Shown: positions 10,818-19,523 of the stretch, piece after piece
Layout of the letters: each line of letters starts with the position of its first letter
Numbering within the stretch: position 1 is the first letter of the stretch
Origin: Maribacter polysiphoniae
Lineage (GTDB): Bacteria > Bacteroidota > Bacteroidia > Flavobacteriales > Flavobacteriaceae
Reading direction: 5' to 3'
Assembly (NCBI RefSeq): GCF_003148665.1
Contig: NZ_QGGQ01000002.1
Coordinates: 248,001 to 312,000 of the forward strand
Length of the DNA: 64,000 nt
Notes under the pieces: model-generated
What the model was told of the DNA's origin: nothing
Seen by the model: only the letters and a program-made list of their open reading frames with translations
Database searches by the model: none
Position numbers and translations under genes: made by a program

Positions 10818-12878
10818 ATGAAACTTAAGTTTCTTGTCCCCCTTTTTCTATTTGCTTTCATTCATGTTGGATACGCCCAATTAAGTGACCTACATTACTT
10901 ACCTCCCTTAAAACAGGGGGCAAACAACCAAGCTATCCAACAACAAGCCATCTATCTGTCCACTCCGGAAGTAACTGCTTTTACCGTGAATGCCTATTTA
11001 GGCACTTCCACTACTCCGTTCACAACTTTTTCATTATCAAAAACAACTCCGATCAAATATAACCTTGCCAAGGGAGATAATAACATCACCTTGGTAGAAA
11101 ACGACAGTACGGGTGTTGTATTAAAAAGGGGGGGGTTAAGATTTGAAGCCCCCAGCGGCAAAGAGTTTTATGTAAACTATAGAGGTATTTCGGGTTCACA
11201 AGCAGCTTCATTGACATCTAAAGGCAGGGCGGCCATGGGCACGCGTTTTAAATGGGGTGGTGTTCCCAACCTAGGTACCCATGTATCCAAATCCAATACC
11301 GTAGGGGTCATGGCTACGGAAGATGGTACAACGGTTACCCTTTCGGGTTATGACCCTGACTGTGTATTTCGATTGGGTAGTGATGCTTCAGGAATGACGG
11401 ACGACTCATATCAAATTACATTGGACGCCAATGAATCCTTTGTTTTTGAGGCCTATCTTGGCAACACTTTTTCAACAGCACAGAGTCAAGGTTGGATAGG
11501 TGCCTCCATAGTTTCGGACAAAAATATCGTAATAAGTAATGGATCCTTGAACTACGGTAGACAAGCCAACTCATCGAACAGGGATGCTGGTATAGATCAA
11601 CCCGTACCGGAAAATAGATTGGGAAAGGAATATGTATTTGTAAGAGGAAATGGAGGGACTACCGGCCCTACCGAATTCCCGATAATCATAGGTACTCAAA
11701 ACAATACCGAAATTTACGTCAATGGGTCTACCACAGCCATTGCAACAATCAATAACGGGGATTATTTTGAGATACCCAGTAGTTATTATTCTTCCAATTC
11801 AGTAGGGGCCAATATGTATGTCACAACATCCAAGGATGCATACGCTTATCAATGCTTGGCAGGTTCAAATGCAATTTATACACAAGGATTGAACTTTGTC
11901 GCTCCAGTTAACTGTCTTTTACCGGATACTATGGATAACATACCCAATATTACCGATGTTGCCGGTTCCACTCTTTCTGGGGGAGTAACAATAATAGCCT
12001 CAACTTCGACACCTGATTCGAATATTCAAGTAACGGATGACACTGGGGTGGTAACACTTACAAGTCCATCGTCCGTAGCAGGAACAAGTTTATGGAAAAC
12101 CTATTACATCCCTGGTTTGACAGGTAATGTCAGCGTCGAATCGACAGGACCGATCGCAGTCGGCTTCTTTGGGTATAATGGTGCTCGTGGAATTGCAGGC
12201 TACTTTTCAGGATTCGATACCGTACCCGTCGTAGACCTACAAGTTACAGGAGGTGGGTGTCTACCTAACGCACAAGTAGAGGTAGTAGACCCTAATTTCG
12301 ACGATTACCAATGGTTCGAAAATGGTAAATTGATCGCAGGTGCCAACAGTGCAACTTATACGCCGACCAGTGCAGGGGATTATTATGCCCGTGTAACCAA
12401 AGGAGGTTGTACGTATGACTCCCAACCTTTAACGGCCTATTACTGTGACCCTGATATTGTACTGAACAAAGACGCTGACCAGAATACGGTCAATGATGGG
12501 GATACCGTAACATTTACCATCACTGTTGAAACATTGGGCATAGACCCCGTATCCAATTTGGTTTTGACCGATCTTTTACCTGCAGGACTCGAATTGATAT
12601 CCTCCTCGATTTCCAAAGGATCATTTACCTATCCTGACTGGAACGTTGGCAGCATGGACCCTGGTGATTTGGAAACATTGACCATGGTGACCAAGGCTAG
12701 CCTGAACAATATTCATATCCCAACCGTAGACTATACCAATACGGTAACCAATAATCAAGATCAGATAGATTCAAACACTACCGCGGACGACCCTTCAGAA
12801 ACGGTAACGGTGAATAAGATAGCCACCACCACGGTCATAACCAACAGAAGAATTACATATAGGGTCAACAAAAATTAA
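10818..12878 (+). CDS. IgGFc-binding-like and DUF11 surface protein
   Basis: 686 residues with a signal peptide (MKLKFLVPLFLFAFIHVGYAQ), then a long beta-rich region resembling the IgGFc-binding protein N-terminal family (about residues 130-470, with GVMATEDGTTVTLSG and repeated GxQNNTEIYVNG-like strands), an Ig-like segment near 475-545 (CLPNAQVEV, WFENGKLIAGA, GDYYARVT), and one DUF11 domain (about 548-665). The last DUF11 stretch (NTVTNNQDQIDSNTTADDPS) resembles the first visible part of the upstream giant protein (NTVSHTQDQVDENITED), so the two genes are probably partly paralogous. No T9SS type A or B sorting domain is visible; the protein ends in a short basic tail, NRRITYRVNKN. Probably extracellular; substrate unknown. 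ATG at 10818 is the natural start because it begins the signal peptide. Confidence 0.85.
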   Translation: MKLKFLVPLFLFAFIHVGYAQLSDLHYLPPLKQGANNQAIQQQAIYLSTPEVTAFTVNAYLGTSTTPFTTFSLSKTTPIKYNLAKGDNNITLVENDSTGVVLKRGGLRFEAPSGKEFYVNYRGISGSQAASLTSKGRAAMGTRFKWGGVPNLGTHVSKSNTVGVMATEDGTTVTLSGYDPDCVFRLGSDASGMTDDSYQITLDANESFVFEAYLGNTFSTAQSQGWIGASIVSDKNIVISNGSLNYGRQANSSNRDAGIDQPVPENRLGKEYVFVRGNGGTTGPTEFPIIIGTQNNTEIYVNGSTTAIATINNGDYFEIPSSYYSSNSVGANMYVTTSKDAYAYQCLAGSNAIYTQGLNFVAPVNCLLPDTMDNIPNITDVAGSTLSGGVTIIASTSTPDSNIQVTDDTGVVTLTSPSSVAGTSLWKTYYIPGLTGNVSVESTGPIAVGFFGYNGARGIAGYFSGFDTVPVVDLQVTGGGCLPNAQVEVVDPNFDDYQWFENGKLIAGANSATYTPTSAGDYYARVTKGGCTYDSQPLTAYYCDPDIVLNKDADQNTVNDGDTVTFTITVETLGIDPVSNLVLTDLLPAGLELISSSISKGSFTYPDWNVGSMDPGDLETLTMVTKASLNNIHIPTVDYTNTVTNNQDQIDSNTTADDPSETVTVNKIATTTVITNRRITYRVNKN

Positions 12879-12945
12879 AATTTAATTGTAACATTCGATT
12901 AAGTTTCTCGTCAAGTAGTACATAACCCATCAAAAATCACTTGAC

Positions 12946-13848
12946 TTGAGCACAATTCTCACCGTTAGTAACCTAACCAAAAAATTTGGGTACTTGACAG
13001 CTGTCAAGAATCTCAGCTTCACTATAGAAAAGGGTAATGTTTATGGCATCTTAGGGCCGAATGGCAGTGGGAAATCAACCACTCTGGGCATTGTTCTCAA
13101 TGTTGTAAACCGCACTAGCGGGGAATTTTCATGGTTTGGGGGTGAAACCTCTACCCATGAAGCCCTTAAAAAGGTAGGGGCAATCATTGAACGCCCTAAT
13201 TTCTACCCCTATATGACCGCAATCCAAAATTTGAAACTGGTCTGTAAAATCAAGGAGGTCCCCGAAAACAAGATTGAGGAAAAATTGGAATTGGTTGGAT
13301 TGCTCGACCGTAAAAACAGTAAATTCAGAACCTACTCCTTAGGAATGAAGCAACGATTGGCCATTGCTTCTGCCCTATTGAACGATCCGGAAATCCTGAT
13401 TCTTGATGAACCCACCAATGGTTTAGACCCCCAAGGTATTCACCAAATCAGGGAGATCATAAAAAAAGTAGCGTCGAAAGGCACGACCATTTTATTGGCT
13501 TCGCACCTTTTGGATGAAGTCGAAAAAGTGTGTACCCATGTCGTTATCCTTAGAAAGGGACAAAAATTATATTCCGGACGTGTTGACGATATGATGGCCA
13601 GTTATGGTTTTTTTGAATTAAAATCGAGCAATACCGATATGCTCTTAACTTTTTTGGAAAACAACCCTAGTTTTAGCAAGGTAACCCAGGAAAATGGCCT
13701 TATCACAGCTTTTCTGAGCGAGGAAATGAATTCGGAAGTATTGAATAGAAGCCTTATGGACAAGGGCATAGTGCTCTCCCATTTAGTGAAAAGAAAGGAA
13801 AGTCTTGAGGAACAATTCCTTGCCTTGACCAATAACGCCTCCAACTAA
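12946..13848 (+). CDS. ABC transporter ATP-binding protein (BcrA-like)
   Basis: 300 residues; ATPase of a two-component ABC transporter. Walker A GPNGSGKST is at 37-45, the signature YSLGMKQRLA at 130-139 (LGMKQ replacing LSGGQ, as in BcrA/NatA-type exporters), and Walker B LILDEPTNGLDP from 151. The C-terminal third is the variable accessory region of this class. The start is TTG at 12946: an in-frame stop at 12916 leaves no upstream ATG. The permease starts 14 nt after the stop, so they form one operon. Substrate not predictable; bacitracin/lantibiotic-type exporters and NatAB are the nearest classes. Confidence 0.9.
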   Translation: MSTILTVSNLTKKFGYLTAVKNLSFTIEKGNVYGILGPNGSGKSTTLGIVLNVVNRTSGEFSWFGGETSTHEALKKVGAIIERPNFYPYMTAIQNLKLVCKIKEVPENKIEEKLELVGLLDRKNSKFRTYSLGMKQRLAIASALLNDPEILILDEPTNGLDPQGIHQIREIIKKVASKGTTILLASHLLDEVEKVCTHVVILRKGQKLYSGRVDDMMASYGFFELKSSNTDMLLTFLENNPSFSKVTQENGLITAFLSEEMNSEVLNRSLMDKGIVLSHLVKRKESLEEQFLALTNNASN

Positions 13849-13861
13849 ACCAGAAAAAGCC

Positions 13862-14695
13862 ATGTTACGATTATTACAGATAGAATTCATAAAACTTTGG
13901 AACAACAGGGTTAGCAAGATATTGATTATTGCTTATTTTGTCTTACTTACCTCCATAGCCCTAGTGGCGGCGATTAAATTTGATATAGGTCCCATAAAAT
14001 TCCATTTGGCCGATCAGGGTATTTTCAATTTTCCCTATATCTGGCATTTCAACACATTCATTACCGCTTTTTTCAAGCTGTTCTTGGCGATCGTCATTGT
14101 CTCGATGATGGCCAATGAATATAGCAACAAGACCATAAAACAAAATTTGATAGACGGACTGTCGAAAAAGGAGTTCATTCTTTCCAAATTTTTGACCGTG
14201 ATATCCTTTTCCATACTATCGACACTATTCGTTTTTGTGGTCTCCTTGATTCTGGGACTTATATATTCCGATTACAATGAACCGGGTATTATTTTTTCCG
14301 ATTTGGAGTTTTTACTGGCCTTTTTCGTAAAACTAATGGGCTTTTTCTCCTTCTGTCTTTTTCTAGGCATATTGGTAAAACGTTCAGCCTTCGCCTTGGG
14401 ATTCCTAATTCTATGGCAGGTATTCGAAGGTTTTGTCAGGGGTATGATACGTTGGAAATTTTTTGATGGGGACACTACCGATATCGTTATGGGCTTCTTT
14501 CCCCTCAATGCCATGTGGAAACTCATCGATGAACCTTTCTCCCGGTTGGGAGCCGTACAATCCGTGGCCGATCAAATCGGGGAAAAATTCGAATTGGACT
14601 ATGGGGTACAATGGTACGAAATCTTGATTGTTTTAGGTTGGACGGCCATTTTCATCTATGGTTCATATGCCCTGTTGAAGAAGCGAGATCTTTAA
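13862..14695 (+). CDS. ABC-2-type transporter permease
   Basis: 277 residues, with six hydrophobic segments by eye (near 18-38, 62-85, 112-135, 157-178, 180-195 and 255-272) and the N-terminal FIKLWNNRVSK pattern of ABC-2 permeases that precedes the first helix. It pairs with the ATPase encoded immediately upstream. The charged region near 200-245 would lie outside the membrane. Export of a small molecule, peptide or ion is likely, but the substrate is not visible. Confidence 0.88.
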   Translation: MLRLLQIEFIKLWNNRVSKILIIAYFVLLTSIALVAAIKFDIGPIKFHLADQGIFNFPYIWHFNTFITAFFKLFLAIVIVSMMANEYSNKTIKQNLIDGLSKKEFILSKFLTVISFSILSTLFVFVVSLILGLIYSDYNEPGIIFSDLEFLLAFFVKLMGFFSFCLFLGILVKRSAFALGFLILWQVFEGFVRGMIRWKFFDGDTTDIVMGFFPLNAMWKLIDEPFSRLGAVQSVADQIGEKFELDYGVQWYEILIVLGWTAIFIYGSYALLKKRDL

Positions 14696-14877
14696 CCAGT
14701 AGAAACGGGCATTCCCAAAGATCTTAAGGTTTATTTTAGTTGAGGGAATCTTTCCCATGCATTGCCGTATTACTTTCGGCAAGGAAGTGGAGGTTTTCGG
14801 TTCACTTAACAAAACGCTAGTATTATTTTAAGACGACCAGTCCCTATTTAATCACAGGCCTTTTGTATTTTTAAAAA

Positions 14878-16866
14878 ATGAAATTCAAGGTAGTATCCGA
14901 TTTTAAGCCAACAGGCGATCAACCTGAGGCTATTCGTCAATTGGTCAAAGGTATAGAATCCAAAGAACCTTACCAGACACTTTTAGGGGTAACGGGTTCC
15001 GGTAAAACGTTTACCGTGGCGAACGTCATTGAAGAGGTGCAACGCCCAACATTGGTGCTTGCCCATAACAAGACATTGGCAGCACAATTGTATTCGGAAT
15101 TCAAGCAATTCTTTCCGGAAAATGCCGTGGAGTACTTCGTGTCGTATTATGATTACTACCAACCCGAGGCATATATCCCCTCGTCGGGACTCTACATTGA
15201 AAAAGATCTTTCCATCAACGAGGATATTGAAAAATTGAGGTTGAGTGCCACTTCCTCCCTACTCTCAGGCAGAAGGGATGTGATTGTCGTCGCTTCCGTA
15301 TCCTGTTTATATGGTATCGGTAATCCCGTGGAGTTTCAAAAGAACGTCATCAGCATACACAAAGATCAGGTGATCGCCCGTACCAAATTATTACATATGC
15401 TGGTTCAAAGTCTGTACTCAAGGACCACAGCCGATTTTAAGAACGGGAATTTCAGGGTAAAGGGGGATGTTGTGGATGTTTTCCCCAGTTACGCCGACCA
15501 CGCTTTTAGAATCCACTTTTTTGGGGATGAAATCGAAGAAATAGAAGCCTTCGATCCCTTCAACAATTCCGTTATCGAAGTATATGAAAACCTGAATATC
15601 TATCCTGCGAACATGTTCGTTACCTCCCCTGATATTCTTCAAAATGCCATTCATCTTATTCAAGATGACCTAATGCATCAAATTGGATATTTCAAGGAAA
15701 TAGGGAAACCTTTGGAGGCTAAACGCTTGGAGGAACGCACCAATTTTGACTTGGAGATGATTCGGGAATTGGGCTATTGCTCGGGCATTGAGAACTATTC
15801 CAGATATTTGGATGGTCGTGAACCCGGAACCCGTCCTTTCTGTCTCCTGGATTATTTTCCGCAGGATTACCTCATGATCATTGATGAAAGCCATGTGACC
15901 ATTCCGCAAGTACATGCGATGTATGGTGGGGACCGTTCAAGAAAGGAAAACCTAGTGGAATACGGATTTCGATTACCTGCCGCCATGGATAATAGACCCT
16001 TGAAGTTCGAGGAGTTTGAGGCATTGCAAAACGAGGTGATATATGTTAGCGCCACTCCCGCAGATTACGAATTACAACTTTGTCAAGGGGTGTATGTAGA
16101 ACAAGTTATTCGACCTACCGGATTGTTGGACCCGGTCATAGAGGTAAGACCCAGTTTGAATCAAATCGATGACCTGATCGAGGAAATCCAACAGCGGGTA
16201 GAAAAGGATGAACGTACCTTGGTCACTACCCTGACCAAACGAATGGCGGAGGAATTGACCAAATATTTGACACGCATAAATGTGCGCTGTAGGTATATCC
16301 ATAGCGATGTGGACACCCTGGAACGTGTTGAGATCATGCAGGATCTACGCAAAGGGATATTCGATGTACTTATTGGTGTGAACCTCCTGAGGGAAGGGCT
16401 CGATTTGCCCGAAGTCTCCCTGGTCGCCATTTTGGATGCCGATAAGGAAGGCTTTTTACGGAGTCATCGATCACTGACCCAAACCGTTGGAAGGGCTGCA
16501 AGACACCTCAATGGCAAAGCCATTATGTACGCCGACAAAATCACGGATAGTATGCAAAAAACCATTGATGGTACCAATTACCGACGCGGGAAACAGATTG
16601 CCTATAATACGGAGAACAACATGGTTCCGACCGCTTTGAATAAAAGTCTGGATAGTGTATTGGCCAAGAATTCCGTTTCAACCTATCATTTTGAAAAAGA
16701 GGAATTACGGGCCGCTGAACCCGATATGGATTATTTGACCAAGGAACAGATTGAAAAATTGATTCGGGACAAACGAAAAGCCATGGAGCAGGCCGCCAAG
16801 GAATTGGATTTTATGCAAGCCGCCAAGCTACGTGATGAAATCAAAAAGCTGCAAAAACAGGATTGA
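14878..16866 (+). CDS. uvrB: UvrABC excinuclease subunit B
   Basis: 662 residues, the usual UvrB length. UvrB takes over damaged DNA from UvrA, verifies the lesion and recruits UvrC in nucleotide excision repair. Visible: Walker A GVTGSGKT at 37-44, the damage-verification beta-hairpin region starting YYDYYQPEAYIPS, the DESH Walker B box (MIIDESHVTIP), helicase motifs in the second half (SATPADYE, GVNLLREGLDLPEV, QTVGRAARH), and the C-terminal UVR motif (KAMEQAAKELDFMQAAKLRD) that contacts UvrC. It stands alone, ending at a hairpin shared with the convergent hsp20. Confidence 0.98.
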   Translation: MKFKVVSDFKPTGDQPEAIRQLVKGIESKEPYQTLLGVTGSGKTFTVANVIEEVQRPTLVLAHNKTLAAQLYSEFKQFFPENAVEYFVSYYDYYQPEAYIPSSGLYIEKDLSINEDIEKLRLSATSSLLSGRRDVIVVASVSCLYGIGNPVEFQKNVISIHKDQVIARTKLLHMLVQSLYSRTTADFKNGNFRVKGDVVDVFPSYADHAFRIHFFGDEIEEIEAFDPFNNSVIEVYENLNIYPANMFVTSPDILQNAIHLIQDDLMHQIGYFKEIGKPLEAKRLEERTNFDLEMIRELGYCSGIENYSRYLDGREPGTRPFCLLDYFPQDYLMIIDESHVTIPQVHAMYGGDRSRKENLVEYGFRLPAAMDNRPLKFEEFEALQNEVIYVSATPADYELQLCQGVYVEQVIRPTGLLDPVIEVRPSLNQIDDLIEEIQQRVEKDERTLVTTLTKRMAEELTKYLTRINVRCRYIHSDVDTLERVEIMQDLRKGIFDVLIGVNLLREGLDLPEVSLVAILDADKEGFLRSHRSLTQTVGRAARHLNGKAIMYADKITDSMQKTIDGTNYRRGKQIAYNTENNMVPTALNKSLDSVLAKNSVSTYHFEKEELRAAEPDMDYLTKEQIEKLIRDKRKAMEQAAKELDFMQAAKLRDEIKKLQKQD

Positions 16867-16903
16867 CCCATCATTCATGGATTGCTTATATGGAATAAAA
16901 AAA

Positions 16904-16922
16904 CGCCCCTGAAACAGGGGCG
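16904..16922. terminator. Bidirectional terminator between uvrB and hsp20
   Basis: CGCCCCTG-AAA-CAGGGGCG forms a perfect 8-bp GC-rich stem. A run of A on the left supplies the U-tract for the minus-strand hsp20; the plus-strand side (uvrB) has only a short CTTTC. Confidence 0.8.
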
Positions 16923-16981
16923 CCTTTCAACTAACCAACAACCATTATGATATGTCGCAAATAAGGACATATTATAATTTT

Positions 16982-17407
16982 TTACGACAATTCAATCAAT
17001 CTTTTGGGTTTTGGCAATGCCTCTTCCTTTTTAGGTAAATTGAATTTTAGGATACCGTTTTCGTACGTAGCTTTAATACCATCCTCGTCTATGGTTTCCG
17101 GAAGGGTAAAAGCCCTTTTAAATGATGAGAAAGTAAATTCCCTACGGGTATAATTCTCTTTTTCCTCATTTTCACTAGTACTTGTTTCCGATGAAACTGT
17201 CAACAGATTCTCGTTGACCTCTATCTTGAAATCCTCTTTTTTCCTTCCCGGAACAGCCAATTCCAATTCATAATCCTTTTCGTTTTCCTTAATATTGACT
17301 GCAGGAATACTGGCATTATCATTTACCATACCACCGAACCAATCAGGTTTTAATATTTCATTCATTATTGAAGGGAACAAAACATCATTTCTTTTTATTA
17401 AACTCAT
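16982..17407 (-). CDS. Small heat-shock protein, Hsp20/alpha-crystallin family
   Basis: 141 residues. ATP-independent chaperone that holds unfolding proteins in soluble oligomers. The alpha-crystallin domain spans about 38-132 (VNIKENEKDYELELAVPGRK at its start, ATYENGILKFNLPKKEE near its end, with the GILKF form of the conserved GxLxxxxP). The N-terminus is short, as in bacterial class A sHsps. It lies downstream of the TerB-like gene on the same strand but 184 bp away, with its own regulatory region rich in inverted repeats (17483-17544), consistent with stress control. Confidence 0.95.
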   Translation of the reverse strand: MSLIKRNDVLFPSIMNEILKPDWFGGMVNDNASIPAVNIKENEKDYELELAVPGRKKEDFKIEVNENLLTVSSETSTSENEEKENYTRREFTFSSFKRAFTLPETIDEDGIKATYENGILKFNLPKKEEALPKPKRLIELS

Positions 17408-17482
17408 AACTTCTATTTTTTTTACCAGTTAAAATTCAAATTCAGTTATGAATTGACAAAAGGCATACCAATGGAAACAATA

Positions 17483-17544
17483 TGCCAATATGGCGCTATA
17501 TTAGCACAATACCATGTCATAATGACGTATTATTGCTATTTAGC
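17483..17544 (-). promoter_or_regulatory. Array of four palindromes upstream of hsp20
   Basis: Four inverted repeats lie 76-138 bp before the hsp20 start: TGCCA-ATA-TGGCG (17483-17495), GCTA-TAT-TAGC (17495-17505), GTCAT-A-ATGAC (17516-17526) and GCTA-TT-TAGC (17535-17544). They form two similar pairs (TGnCA-type followed by GCTA-TAGC-type, each ending TAGCAC). This looks like a duplicated operator; the cognate regulator is unknown. A possible -7 region (TATGCCTTTTG on the minus strand) lies between the array and the gene. Confidence 0.5.
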
Positions 17545-17591
17545 ACTAAAAAATCAAAGAATGAAGCGTTATAGCATTGTGGTATTATACG

Positions 17592-17993
17592 CTAATTGTG
17601 ATGTGCCTTGAAGATTCCGATCAGCACTTTGGGAGGAACAATATTATTGGGATATTGGTGCATTATGGATAACACCTGTTCTATGGCAAAGGGAGGCAAC
17701 CCCATTCCCAATCCAATATTATGTATTCGATTGATTTCTGATTGTTCTTGCTTGTTATCTACGTTCATCAACAATACCAACCTATGGAACTGCAGAATGC
17801 GATCCGCTTCCGATTTAGGAATAACATGCTCGACCTCTTCATGAAAAAGTGTTTCAAATGCTTCTTGTCTAATACCCAATTGCTCAGCAACACTTTGAAG
17901 AAAACCATATTCTTCGGGCTTTACCTCATTATCCGCCTTTGCAAAGGCTATCATTTCAGAAAGTATACTCAATTTTTCCTTCAGTGAACTCAT
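17592..17993 (-). CDS. TerB-like domain protein
   Basis: 133 residues from ATG at 17993 (an in-frame TTG lies two codons upstream). All-helical, with the TerB/DjlA-N pattern: LSEMIAFAKADNEVKPEEYGFL at 10-30 with its acidic DNEV-x-x-E metal-binding-like motif, then a second half-repeat (LLMNVDNKQEQSEINRIHNI) with the same acidic spacing. TerB-family proteins bind divalent metal and occur near stress and membrane complexes; here the neighbours are hsp20 and uvrB and no other ter gene is present. No signal peptide or membrane segment, so probably cytoplasmic. Function unknown. Confidence 0.75.
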   Translation of the reverse strand: MSSLKEKLSILSEMIAFAKADNEVKPEEYGFLQSVAEQLGIRQEAFETLFHEEVEHVIPKSEADRILQFHRLVLLMNVDNKQEQSEINRIHNIGLGMGLPPFAIEQVLSIMHQYPNNIVPPKVLIGIFKAHHN

Positions 17994-18310
17994 AGTCAAT
18001 CCCTTAGTATTCAGTTTTCTTAATGATCAAGACCCGAAACAACCCATATGCGATCATTCGGACCTAAATTACAGAACATCTTCCCTTCCATACAATAAAC
18101 CCATCTTATCTACCCAGATGGGGTACACAGCGCTTAACCGTCAAACAGGGATGCTTTTTCCTAACCAAAAACCTCCAATTTTACACCTTAACTGCTGTAT
18201 ATTCAATGGTATAACTAATATTAACCTTCTTTCGTATAATATTTTGCCGTTTTCCGTTGAAATACCATTGGCTATCATTAATTTGCACCCGTATTGAAAA
18301 AAATGCAATC
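17994..18310. other. Divergent intergenic region, about 317 bp
   Basis: Lies between the starts of the TerB-like gene (minus) and the DUF1456 gene (plus), so it must hold both promoters. No full TTTG/TAnnTTTG promoter is evident; TTAATTTGCA just before the DUF1456 gene is the nearest match. No RNA gene or repeat recognised. Confidence 0.4.
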
Positions 18311-18694
18311 ATGACAAACAACGATATATTCAAAAAACTCCGGGTAGCTTTAATGTTAAGGGATGATGAAATCGTGGAGATCCTTAAATTAGTGGATTTC
18401 AATATTACCAAAAGTGAACTAGGGGCTTTCTTTAGAAATGAGGACCATCCCAAATATATGGAATGTGGAGACCAAATTCTACGTAATTTCCTTAACGGAC
18501 TTGTACTACACTTAAGGGGAACCAAGGAAAACCCAAAAAATCCCGGCGACGTACTCGCTAAGAAAAAAACAAAACCAACCATAGCCCCCAAGAAAAAAAC
18601 AGATTTTAAAACGGGACAACGGAAAAGCTACAAACCGGATATTTCATCTGTGAAATACAAAAACAAAGGCTCCCAAACAAAAGGCAAAAAATAA
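18311..18694 (+). CDS. DUF1456 family protein with basic tail
   Basis: 127 residues from the ATG at 18311 (MTNNDIFKKLR), which matches the conserved start of DUF1456 proteins; an in-frame ATG at 18257 would add 18 residues without family resemblance. One DUF1456 unit covers about 1-70 (LRVALMLRDDEIVEILKLVD, FFRNEDHPKYMECGDQILRN). E. coli YehS-type members usually carry two units; here the second is replaced by a Lys-rich tail (about 71-127) suggestive of nucleic-acid contact. Function unknown; probably cytoplasmic. Confidence 0.8.
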   Translation: MTNNDIFKKLRVALMLRDDEIVEILKLVDFNITKSELGAFFRNEDHPKYMECGDQILRNFLNGLVLHLRGTKENPKNPGDVLAKKKTKPTIAPKKKTDFKTGQRKSYKPDISSVKYKNKGSQTKGKK

Positions 18695-18728
18695 ATCCTG
18701 ATACCGACATGATGTCGAAATCAGGATT
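18694..18728. terminator. Convergent terminator after DUF1456 gene
   Basis: Nested hairpin: AATCCTGAT pairs with ATCAGGATT and an inner GACAT pairs with ATGTC. It overlaps the last base of the DUF1456 stop codon and faces the end of the small exported protein gene on the other strand. Confidence 0.65.
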
Positions 18729-18747
18729 CAATTACAACCGTTAAGGG

Positions 18748-19086
18748 TTATGCACCTGCAATCCTAATGGGTATGGTGTATATTTCACCTTCCTTGAAAT
18801 CGTCGATTTCAATTTTCTGGTAGTTCAATCTTGCCTTTACAAAAATTTCGATTTTTTCACGATCAGTATCCACGGATAAAACCACGATCTCCCCTTGTTT
18901 ATTCAGGGTAAACCTCACTTGGGCAGTTAAATCAACGTAATCACTGGTAAAAGACGTGTTTTCCAAAAGTTCACCTATCTGGACAGACAGTTGTTTTAAT
19001 GAATTGCCTTTTTCCGGATTGTTGGCAAAAATGTTTCCTGTAAAAAGTAGCATTGCAGCTACAAATACCAAACTTAATTTTTTCAT
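18748..19086 (-). CDS. Small exported protein P1 (paralogue of the gene at 26682)
   Basis: 112 residues with a clear signal peptide (MKKLSLVFVAAMLLFTGNIFA). The mature part (about 90 residues) has two features shared with the protein encoded at 26682-27026: a central AxVRxxxxKxxxxxxLSxxTD strand pair and a C-terminal FxxGxxYxIPIxxA. The pattern (AQVRFTLNKQGEIVVLSVDTD, then GEIYTIPIRI) recalls a TonB C-terminal-like alpha/beta unit, but no TonB box or membrane anchor is present. Both paralogues lie about 200 bp downstream of a sucC 3' end, one real and one a remnant. Periplasmic; function unknown. Confidence 0.75.
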   Translation of the reverse strand: MKKLSLVFVAAMLLFTGNIFANNPEKGNSLKQLSVQIGELLENTSFTSDYVDLTAQVRFTLNKQGEIVVLSVDTDREKIEIFVKARLNYQKIEIDDFKEGEIYTIPIRIAGA

Positions 19087-19302
19087 GACTTGTTTGTTTA
19101 TTGATTGATGAATAATTGATGAATACTTAAAAGACGGCTATGAATTCGGTTTGTTACAAGGAACTTTCCATTTAACAAAATTTTAATCATTGCGACTTCC
19201 TTAATTCCGGACCAAAGAAAAACAAGATTTTTCAATATAGAAAGAAGGTTTCCAAGGCTTAACCCAATCTTAAACCCAATAACAATTTGGACACATTTGT
19301 AT

Positions 19303-19421
19303 CCATAAAAAAAGAACGATTATACATCGTCCTTTCTTCTATAAATCTAATTTTTAGCTTTTTTCTAGCCCAATACTTCCTTAACCTTATCGGCTGCCTC
19401 TTGAAATTGGACGACGGAGCG
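19303..19421 (-). repeat. Direct repeat A: remnant of sucC 3' end plus its terminator
   Basis: 119 bp matching 27245-27363 at 112 of 119 positions by hand alignment, in the same orientation. On the minus strand it encodes the last 18 residues of SucC and a TAG stop (RSVVQFQEAADKVKEVLG against HSAVQFQEAADKVKEVLG in the real gene). The 45 nt from the CAA codon to the stop (19365-19409) are identical to sucC, including silent positions. The match then covers the sucC terminator hairpin (19311-19335, one stem mismatch). Upstream of the remnant (above 19421) the similarity stops abruptly. Confidence 0.9.
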
Positions 19422-19523
19422 CAGACATATCATAGAAAACCCCAAGGAGCCCAAATAGGGTATAGCCCCATATCCAACACAAGGCATTGTTATCTAGGTA
19501 GTCCCCACATTTGGACATATATG

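Noticed and set aside
14700-14790. Possible structured RNA before uvrB
   Set aside because: Short matching segments (AAAGAT/ATCTTT, GCAT/ATGC) do not form a continuous stem and resemble a degraded terminator.
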